This document shows, piece by piece, positions 58,405-64,000 of a DNA stretch of 64,000 nucleotides. The number at the start of each line of letters is the position of its first letter. The first letter of the stretch is position 1. A model generated the notes under the pieces. That model did no database searches and had not been told where the DNA came from. It was given only the letters and a program-made list of their open reading frames with translations. The stretch is from NCBI RefSeq assembly GCF_020740535.1, contig NZ_CP082362.1, positions 1,674,001 to 1,738,000 of the forward strand, read 5' to 3'. The DNA is from Streptomyces profundus (GTDB lineage Bacteria; Actinomycetota; Actinomycetes; Streptomycetales; Streptomycetaceae). Position numbers and translations under genes: made by a program.

Positions 58405-59109
58405 CTAGGTGTCCTGCCGGGACAGGGCCTGACGGGGGGCGATCCCGTGGAAGAGGCGGTCCAGACCTCGACGGAAGAGGAGGTCGGGGTGGGCGTCCGC
58501 CGGGTCCGTTCGCAGGAGCGCGGCCATGGCGCCGGCGAGGTGGGGGCGGCTCTCGTCGGCGGCGATGCTCCCCATGTGCTGCGCCTTCGCCGCCGCCGCG
58601 GCGCCGTCCGCCGGCTCGACCTCGTGCTGGGCGAAGTTGGCGATCCAGTTGTTGAGCAGGGCGATGAAGTCCACCCGCCCGGGGATGTCGAGCCCGGTCG
58701 GTTCGAGGGCGACCAGCAGGAACTCCATGTAGTCCTGCACCCACGGCCCCCAGGACGCGCCCGCGCTCAGCTGCCCGGCCCAGGGGTGCCGACGGAAGGC
58801 GGCCCGGCCGCGCTCGGCGACCAGGGTCAGATCGGCGGCCCAGTCCCCGGAGGGCTCGGCCGGCAGGTCGTACTCGGCGGCGACCCGGTCGACCATCAGG
58901 TCGTAGAGGTCGTCCTTGCTCGCGATATACCGGTAGAGCGACGCCGCGCCCGCGCCCAACTCCGCCGCGACGGCGCGGATCGACACGGCGGCCAGCCCCT
59001 TGGCGTCGGCGAGGGCGACGGCCTCCCGGGCGATGTCGTCGAGGCTGTGCGCCGGCTGCGGCCCCTTCCTGCCGGCCCTGGCCCGCGTCCAGATCACCTC
59101 GGTGGCCAC
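58405..59109 (-). CDS. TetR-family regulator (TetR_C class 1)
   Basis: This 234-residue protein has the helix-turn-helix at about residues 22-67 (DIAREAVALADAKGLAAVSIRAVAAELGAGAASLYRYIASKDDLYDLM) and a C-terminal domain of the tetracycline-repressor class 1 type. It is divergent from an ABC exporter with a perfect 12-bp inverted repeat between them. It is probably the exporter's repressor. The start is GTG 59109. Confidence 0.9.
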   Translation of the reverse strand: MATEVIWTRARAGRKGPQPAHSLDDIAREAVALADAKGLAAVSIRAVAAELGAGAASLYRYIASKDDLYDLMVDRVAAEYDLPAEPSGDWAADLTLVAERGRAAFRRHPWAGQLSAGASWGPWVQDYMEFLLVALEPTGLDIPGRVDFIALLNNWIANFAQHEVEPADGAAAAAKAQHMGSIAADESRPHLAGAMAALLRTDPADAHPDLLFRRGLDRLFHGIAPRQALSRQDT

Positions 59110-59162
59110 AGCGCCTCTCCGTCTCCGCGTCGACGATCAGCCCCCGCGGCACACTGCGTCCA

Positions 59163-59197
59163 CTGTTCGCAGTAAGCTGGGCTCGTACTGCGAACAG
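59163..59197. promoter_or_regulatory. TetR operator: perfect 12-bp inverted repeat
   Basis: CTGTTCGCAGTA (59163-59174) and its exact complement TACTGCGAACAG (59186-59197) are separated by 11 bases. The site lies between the divergent tetR (start 59109) and the exporter gene (start 59218), so one dimer pair could control both. The spacing is long for a single TetR dimer and may hold two. Confidence 0.85.
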
Positions 59198-59217
59198 CGA
59201 TCGCTGAAGGAGTGGCC

Positions 59218-59253
59218 ATGTCACGAGCCATGTCACGAGCCATGTCACGACCA
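59218..59253. repeat. Three 12-bp in-frame repeats at a start codon
   Basis: Units ATGTCACGAGCC, ATGTCACGAGCC and ATGTCACGACCA run from 59218 to 59253. Each supplies an in-frame ATG and encodes Met-Ser-Arg-Ala/Pro. Slippage here would change the N-terminal length by four residues without shifting the frame. Confidence 0.9.
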
Positions 59254-60204
59254 TCCGCGCCAGCAATCCACACGGAGGAGTTGACCAAAGTCTACGGTCG
59301 GGGCCGCAAGGCCGTGACCGCGCTGGACGGCGTCGACCTCGCCGTCCCCACCGGAACGGTCTTCGGGCTGCTGGGGCACAATGGCGCCGGCAAGTCCACG
59401 CTGATCCGTCTGCTGTCGACCCTCGCGGCCCCGACCTCGGGGCGCGCCCTGGTCGGCGGCCACGACGTCGCCACCCGACCCGCCGAGGTCAGGGCCGCGA
59501 TCGGCGTCACCGCCCAGCAGACCACGCTCGACCAGCGCCTCAGCGGGCGGGAGAACCTCTTCGTCTTCGGCCGGCTGCACGGACTCTCCCCGGCCACGGC
59601 CCGCCGCACCGCCGTGGAACTCCTGGCGCGCTACGGACTCGCGGAAGCGGGCGACCGGCTGGTCGGCGCCTACTCCGGCGGCATGCGCCGCCGGCTGGAC
59701 ATCGCCTCCAGCCTGCTGCTGAATCCCGCCGTCCTCTTCCTCGACGAACCCACCACGGGGCTCGATCCACACAGCCGCACCGCCATCTGGACGGCCGTGC
59801 GGGAGCTGGCCGACGAGGGCACGACCATCCTCCTCACCACCCAGTACCTGGAGGAGGCCGACCACCTCGCCGAGCGCGTGGCGGTGCTGGAGTCGGGCCG
59901 GATCATCGCCGACGACACACCGGGCGCCCTCAAGCGGCGGATCGGGCTGCGCCTCTCGGTCACCCTCGCCTCGGACGACTCGCAGGCGGCGGCGCGCTCC
60001 CTGCTCGGCGGCCTGGGGGTCACCGGCCTCCCCGAGCCCACCCCGGGGGCGACCACCCTCACCGGCGCGGTGCCGGCCGGGACCCTCACCCTGCCCTCCG
60101 TCCTCACCGCGCTCAACGACGCCGGGATCGGCGTCGCCGACCTCGGCCTGCACGAACCCACCCTCGACGAGGCCTACCTGGCCCTGACCGGAGGACCGGC
60201 GTGA
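59218..60204 (+). CDS. ABC transporter ATP-binding protein (DrrA-like)
   Basis: This 328-residue ATPase has Walker A GHNGAGKST, signature YSGGMRRRLDIASS, Walker B VLFLDEPTTGLDPHSR and switch LTTQYLEEADHLAERV. The C-terminal domain is typical of daunorubicin-resistance ATPases. The start region is a 12-bp tandem repeat, so the protein begins MSRAMSRAMSRP with three possible ATG starts; the first has AAGGAG five bases upstream. The permease overlaps its stop (GTGA). The TetR at 58405 probably controls it. Confidence 0.92.
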   Translation: MSRAMSRAMSRPSAPAIHTEELTKVYGRGRKAVTALDGVDLAVPTGTVFGLLGHNGAGKSTLIRLLSTLAAPTSGRALVGGHDVATRPAEVRAAIGVTAQQTTLDQRLSGRENLFVFGRLHGLSPATARRTAVELLARYGLAEAGDRLVGAYSGGMRRRLDIASSLLLNPAVLFLDEPTTGLDPHSRTAIWTAVRELADEGTTILLTTQYLEEADHLAERVAVLESGRIIADDTPGALKRRIGLRLSVTLASDDSQAAARSLLGGLGVTGLPEPTPGATTLTGAVPAGTLTLPSVLTALNDAGIGVADLGLHEPTLDEAYLALTGGPA

Positions 60205-61037
60205 ACGACCCGACCGACACGGCGCGGCCCCGCCCGCGAGCGGCGACCACCGCGCGGAGGCGCTGGTGGCTGGCCGACGGCGCGACCATCGTCCACCGCG
60301 ACCTCCTCGCCCTCAGGCGGAATCCCTCGGCCGTCGCGGCGAGCCTGGCCGCACCGCTCGGCATGGTCCTCATGTTCGGCTATGTCTTCGGCGGCGCCCT
60401 GAGCGACGGCTCCGCCACGGACTACCGCATGGAGCTGATCCCCGCGGTCTTCGTGCTCGTCGCCGCGACCGGCGCCGTCATGACCGCGGGATCGACGGCC
60501 CTGGACGCGCGGAACGGCGTCACCGAGCGGCTGAGGTCGCTCCCGATGCGGCGGGTCGCCGTCCCGTTCGGCCTGGCGGGGAGCCAGCTCCTCCTCTCCG
60601 TGATCTCGCTCGCCGCCATGGCGTCGCTCGGCCTCGTCGTCGGCTGGCGCGTCGAGGACGGCGCCGCGTCCGCGCTGGCGGGCTTCGCCCTGCTGCTGCT
60701 CTTCGGCTACGGCCTGACCTGGGTCGGGGTCTTTCTCGGGCTGGCGATCCGCAGCATGGAGACGATCCAGCAACTCGCGCCGCTGGTCTTCGCGTTCGTG
60801 ATGCTCTCCAACGCCTTCGTACCGACCGAAGGGATGCCGTCCGGGCTGCGGACGCTGGCGGAGTGGAACCCGTTCAGCGCCGCGATCGGCGCGGCGCGGT
60901 CGCTCTTCGGCAACGCGCCCGTGCCCGAGGGGCCGCTCCCGCTGGCCCATCCCGTGCTCACCACGCTGCTCTGGTCACTGGCCCTGATCGCGCTGTTCGC
61001 GCCGCTGACGGCCCGACGGTTCGCGCGAGCCGAGTAA
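60201..61037 (+). CDS. ABC-2 type transporter permease (DrrB-like)
   Basis: This 278-residue protein has a basic N-terminal tail and six membrane segments with the ABC-2 motif STALDARNGVTERLRSLPMRR between the second and third. The C-terminal part contains LAPLVFAFVMLSNAFVPTEGMPSGLRTLAEWNPF. The GTG start overlaps the ATPase stop, so expression is coupled. The exported substrate is unknown. Confidence 0.92.
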   Translation: MNDPTDTARPRPRAATTARRRWWLADGATIVHRDLLALRRNPSAVAASLAAPLGMVLMFGYVFGGALSDGSATDYRMELIPAVFVLVAATGAVMTAGSTALDARNGVTERLRSLPMRRVAVPFGLAGSQLLLSVISLAAMASLGLVVGWRVEDGAASALAGFALLLLFGYGLTWVGVFLGLAIRSMETIQQLAPLVFAFVMLSNAFVPTEGMPSGLRTLAEWNPFSAAIGAARSLFGNAPVPEGPLPLAHPVLTTLLWSLALIALFAPLTARRFARAE

Positions 61038-61116
61038 CCGGGGGAGCACGTCCGCTGGTTGGGGCCCGCTGACCTGCCGGTTCGAGACCTCGACCGGGGA
61101 CCAATAGCATCAACTA

Positions 61117-62394
61117 ATGATCTTCAGACGATGGTTGGCGATACTCCTCAGCGGGCTGGTCGCCATCCTCACCATGAGCGGCCTGGCGCCCAACGCCATG
61201 GCCGACCAGCCCGAACAGGACGACCCCCCACCCCGCGTGGATCTGGTACTCGACGTCAGCGGCTCCATGCGAGAACGCGACATGGGAGGCGGCGAATCCC
61301 GTATCGCCGCCGCGCAGCGTGCGTTCAACGAGGTGATCGACGCCGTCCCGGACGAGGTGCATCTCGGCATCCGCACCCTGGGGGCGACCTATCCCGGCGA
61401 CGATCTGGAGATCGGCTGCCAGGACAGCGAGCAGCTCTTCCCCGTCGGGCCGATCGACCGCACCGAGGCCAAGACGGCCGTCGCCACCCTGCGCCCCACC
61501 GGCTGGACGCCGATCGGCCTCGCCCTGCGCGGCGCCAACGAGGACCTCGGCGACGGGGAGGGCACCCGCCGGATCGTGCTGATCACCGACGGCGAGGACT
61601 CCTGCGGCGACCCCGACCCCTGCCTGGTGGCCCACGAACTCGCCGCCAGCGGAACGGACCTGGTCGTCGACACGCTCGGCCTGACATTGGACGACGCGGT
61701 GCGGGACCAGCTGAGCTGCATCGCCGAGGCCACCGGCGGCACCTACACCGCCGTCCAGGACGCCGAGCAACTCGCCGACCGCATCAACCAGCTGGTCCGA
61801 CGCGCCGACCTGCCCGTCGAGACCCCCGCGACGGTGGCCGGCGGCGAGGAGTGCCGGGAGGCGCCCTGGCTGGGCATCGGCGTGTACGAGGACAGGGAGG
61901 AGTTCGACGAGCACCGCTGGTACCGGGTGCCCGTCCTGCCCGGGCAGGAGCTGCGCGTCTCGGCCAGCGTGGCCGCCGACCGGGCCGTCAACCCCGACTA
62001 CGGCGTGCTGCTTCGCGTGCTGGACGAGGACGGACGTGAGCTGACGCGCGGCACGGGGGCCGGCACCGGGCACACCGATGTGCTCTCCACCGGGCTCCGC
62101 TATCCGATGCCCGAACCGGACGAGGACGGGGCGGATTCGGACGCGCCGCGCGCCGTCTGCCTGGTGCTCAGCAACTCCTTCTCCGCGCCCGACTCCGTCG
62201 TCCGCACGCCGGGACTGCCGGTCGAGCTGACCGTGGATCTGGTGTCAGCGCCGGACGCCTCCCCCGACGCCGCGGCGTTCGGCCTCGCGCGAGGGTGGGC
62301 GCCCGTGCTGCTCCTGGGCGGTGTCGGCCTGGTCGCCGGCCTGGCCGCCGGTCTGTTGATCCGGGTGATCTCGGCGATGAGGAAGGCGATATGA
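61117..62394 (+). CDS. Secreted/membrane von Willebrand factor A-domain protein
   Basis: This 425-residue protein has a signal peptide (LLSGLVAILTMSGLAPNAMA), a VWA domain with an intact metal site (D46-V-S48-G-S50, Thr in PTGWTPIG, Asp in LITDGEDSC), a second beta-rich domain from about 240, and a C-terminal membrane helix (VLLLGGVGLVAGLAAGLLI). The VWA Cys pairs fit an extracytoplasmic fold. VWA domains bind protein partners through the metal. The partner gene overlaps its stop (ATGA). TAGCAT six bases before the ATG suggests a leaderless start. Confidence 0.88.
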   Translation: MIFRRWLAILLSGLVAILTMSGLAPNAMADQPEQDDPPPRVDLVLDVSGSMRERDMGGGESRIAAAQRAFNEVIDAVPDEVHLGIRTLGATYPGDDLEIGCQDSEQLFPVGPIDRTEAKTAVATLRPTGWTPIGLALRGANEDLGDGEGTRRIVLITDGEDSCGDPDPCLVAHELAASGTDLVVDTLGLTLDDAVRDQLSCIAEATGGTYTAVQDAEQLADRINQLVRRADLPVETPATVAGGEECREAPWLGIGVYEDREEFDEHRWYRVPVLPGQELRVSASVAADRAVNPDYGVLLRVLDEDGRELTRGTGAGTGHTDVLSTGLRYPMPEPDEDGADSDAPRAVCLVLSNSFSAPDSVVRTPGLPVELTVDLVSAPDASPDAAAFGLARGWAPVLLLGGVGLVAGLAAGLLIRVISAMRKAI

Positions 62395-63212
62395 CCCACC
62401 TGACACGGCGCGCCCCACGCTGGCTCGCCATCGCCCTGCTGACAGCGGCTGCCTGCCTGACCGGCACGGGGCCGGCCCACGCCGACGACGAGTCGATCCC
62501 GACGGAGGCCGGCACCTCCTTCCGCACCGCCACCGTCGTCGAGCAGGACCAGAACGCCAGCGCGGCGGCCTCGACCGGCGACTACCTCTACTGGGTCTTC
62601 CCCGCCGGCGCCGGGCAGATCCCCACCGCCGAGGCCACCGTGCGGCTGCCGGAGACCCGCACGGGCCCGGTGACCTGGCGGCTCGATCTCTACGACGGGC
62701 TGCGGCGCTACCAGTCGTGCACATCCGGCCAACAGGCCGCCACCGCTGAGCAGGACGAGGCCAACGTCACCCTGAGCTGCACCCTGCGCCCCGTGCACTC
62801 CTATGCCGACCCGTGGGCCAACACCCCGCTCCCCGGGGCCTATTACCTGCGGCTGTCGGTCGCCGACCTGCCCGAGCGGGACCTGGGCCTGCCGGTGGCC
62901 GTCGAGGTGACGGTGACGGCCGACGGGGCCAACGGCTCCACGGCGGTCGGCGGAGACCTGACCGAACCGCTGCTGCCGGTGGGCGCGGCGGGCACCGTGC
63001 GCACCGAGGGCGAGGCGGAGGCCATCGACCACGAGGAGGCCCCCAGCCCCTATCTCGCCACCGTCCCCGAGCCGTCGGACGGCTGGAACGGCGGCTGGTG
63101 GAGCGACCGTTGGCTGTGGACAGCGGCCGGTGGCGTCCTCGGCGCGGTGGCCGCGCTCGGCGGCTACCGACTCGTCCGACCCTCCGGAGGCACCACCCCC
63201 CACACCTCCTGA
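62391..63212 (+). CDS. Secreted membrane-anchored partner of the VWA protein
   Basis: This 273-residue protein has a signal peptide (WLAIALLTAAACLTGTGPAHA), an extracytoplasmic beta-rich domain with two Cys (YQSCTS and TLSCTL), an acidic linker, and a C-terminal membrane helix (WLWTAAGGVLGAVAALGGY). The start overlaps the VWA gene stop, so the two are made together. The topology is the same as the VWA protein, which suggests a complex at the outer membrane face. The family is not recognised. Confidence 0.8.
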   Translation: MTHLTRRAPRWLAIALLTAAACLTGTGPAHADDESIPTEAGTSFRTATVVEQDQNASAAASTGDYLYWVFPAGAGQIPTAEATVRLPETRTGPVTWRLDLYDGLRRYQSCTSGQQAATAEQDEANVTLSCTLRPVHSYADPWANTPLPGAYYLRLSVADLPERDLGLPVAVEVTVTADGANGSTAVGGDLTEPLLPVGAAGTVRTEGEAEAIDHEEAPSPYLATVPEPSDGWNGGWWSDRWLWTAAGGVLGAVAALGGYRLVRPSGGTTPHTS

Positions 63213-63320
63213 CCACGGCCGCGCCGGCCCCCACCCCCAAACACCGGCGCGGCCCGACCAACCACCCACCGCGCCCGACGTCACACGCGAGACACTCACA
63301 AACGCTCTCCGTCATCATCA

Positions 63321-63343
63321 TGGTCCCAAGCTACCCGGGACCA
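63321..63343. terminator. Possible terminator between convergent genes
   Basis: TGGTCCC (63321-63327) pairs with GGGACCA (63337-63343) over a 9-base loop, between the convergent genes ending at 63212 and 63384. The stem is short, so the call is tentative. Confidence 0.35.
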
Positions 63344-63383
63344 CTGACAACGCCCGGTGGGTGGTAGGTGGTCGGGGGGAGGG

Positions 63384-64000
63384 TCAGGCTTGGGGGGTGA
63401 TCAGGCCGGATTCGTAGGCGATGACGACGGCTTGGGCGCGGCTGTCGAGGTGGAGTTTGCTCATGGTGCGGTTGAGGTGGGTCTTCACCGTGGCGGTGCT
63501 GATGTGCAGGCGGCTCGCGATCTCGGAGTTGGAGAGGCCGAGGCCGGTGAAGCGGAGGACCTCGCGCTCGCGTGATGTCAACACCTCAAGGCCCCGGCGT
63601 GGTGCGGGGCCGGCCGGGGCGGTGGTGGGCCCCGGACCCTGGCGGGCGTAGGCCGCGACCAGGCGGCGGGTCACGCTGGGGGCGAAGAGCGAGTCGCCGC
63701 CGCTGACCGCGGCCACCGCCGCGAGCAGCCGGTCCGGGCCCGAGTCCTTGAGCAGGAACCCCGAGGCGCCGGCGCGCAGCGCGCCATAGACGTACTCGTC
63801 GAGGTCGAAGGTGGTCAACACGAGGATGCGCGGCAGGGGTTCGCGGTCGGTCGTCGCCAGGATGCGCTCGGTGGCCTGGATGCCGTTGGTGCCGGGCATC
63901 CGGATGTCCATCAGGATGATGTCGGGCGAGGTCTCGGCGGCGAGCCGGATCGCCTCCTCACCGTCGGCCGCCTCGCCGACGACCTCGAAGCCGGGGGCCG
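63384..64000 (-). CDS. NarL/LuxR-family response regulator (5' end outside window)
   Basis: The frame is open to the right edge, so the start lies outside and about 205 residues are visible. The visible receiver part includes GFEVVGEAADGEEAIRLA and the phosphoacceptor Asp in IILMDIRMPG. A Pro/Ala-rich linker follows ([16 protein letters not shown]), then a LuxR helix-turn-helix (LTSREREVLRFTGLGLSNSEIASRLHISTATVKTHLNR). Its kinase is probably upstream, beyond the window. Confidence 0.92.
   Translation of the reverse strand, partial: APGFEVVGEAADGEEAIRLAAETSPDIILMDIRMPGTNGIQATERILATTDREPLPRILVLTTFDLDEYVYGALRAGASGFLLKDSGPDRLLAAVAAVSGGDSLFAPSVTRRLVAAYARQGPGPTTAPAGPAPRRGLEVLTSREREVLRFTGLGLSNSEIASRLHISTATVKTHLNRTMSKLHLDSRAQAVVIAYESGLITPQA

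Noticed and set aside
46741..63383. Biosynthetic gene cluster to the right of the tRNA
   Set aside because: No polyketide, peptide, terpene or RiPP core enzyme is present; the genes are transporters, regulators and single enzymes.
46734..64000. Second attachment site (copy of the tRNA 3' end)
   Set aside because: I looked for the T-arm/acceptor sequence and found no second copy in the window; one could lie beyond it.

Overview
The window is high-GC actinobacterial DNA and almost certainly comes from Streptomyces or a close relative. The evidence is strongly G/C-biased third codon positions, frequent GTG starts, a FilP-type coiled-coil protein, an actinobacterial ATP synthase operon with a long delta subunit, a Rho factor with a very long Arg/Asp/Gly/Asn-rich insertion, and a chitinase promoter of the streptomycete type. 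From memory, the gene order from filP through the atp operon, prfA, rho, thrB-thrC-hom-lysA to a tRNA-Arg matches the core chromosome of S. coelicolor around SCO5351-SCO5396, read in reverse. No database was searched.

Layout. 1-6757: the end of filP and two paralogous ABC-2 transporter pairs. A TnpB-encoding IS200/IS605-type element (about 2778-4050) lies between the pairs and abuts two broken genes. 6776-10870: a small Cys-rich protein, a flavin-dependent oxidoreductase, an SCO5389-family protein, about 1.4 kb without a credible gene, and nucS. 10898-20778: a membrane ATPase with a Pro/Thr tail, a STAS protein, 3-hydroxyacyl-CoA dehydrogenase, TetR plus a drug-type ABC exporter, cobalamin adenosyltransferase, a membrane protein and a two-component system. 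20997-22286: a secreted GH18 chitinase. 22404-30700: a DUF2550 protein and the complete minus-strand operon atpI-B-E-F-H-A-G-D-C. 30917-39687: an MraY/WecA-type transferase, a phosphatase-like protein, a Sua5/TsaC-type enzyme, prmC, prfA, rpmE, an LCP protein and rho. 40113-46505: threonine/lysine genes thrB, thrC, hom and lysA, an ArgS-derived protein and a single-domain response regulator.

The tRNA-Arg(CCG) at 46662 marks a change in character. To its left the order is conserved core. To its right the genes look like accessory cargo: an IlvY-like LysR divergent from a plant-type (class II) ketol-acid reductoisomerase, two small membrane genes, a MarR-controlled uptake system with an aldehyde dehydrogenase and an alpha/beta hydrolase, a membrane-anchored spermidine-synthase-like protein, a TetR-controlled ABC exporter, a von Willebrand A protein with a secreted partner, and the start-truncated end of a NarL-type regulator.

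How the genes work together. The atp operon makes F1Fo ATP synthase. prfA and prmC form a translation-termination pair (release factor and its methylase). hom-thrC-thrB convert aspartate semialdehyde to threonine, and lysA makes lysine from diaminopimelate. Several regulator/transporter pairs are divergent with clear palindromes between them (50582-50595 and 59163-59197). The most unusual items are the plant-type reductoisomerase with its own LysR, the phosphatase-like protein with Ser in place of the catalytic Cys, the apparent IS-flanking deletion, a perfect 30-bp palindrome between atpD and atpC, and several short tandem repeats in regulatory gaps.
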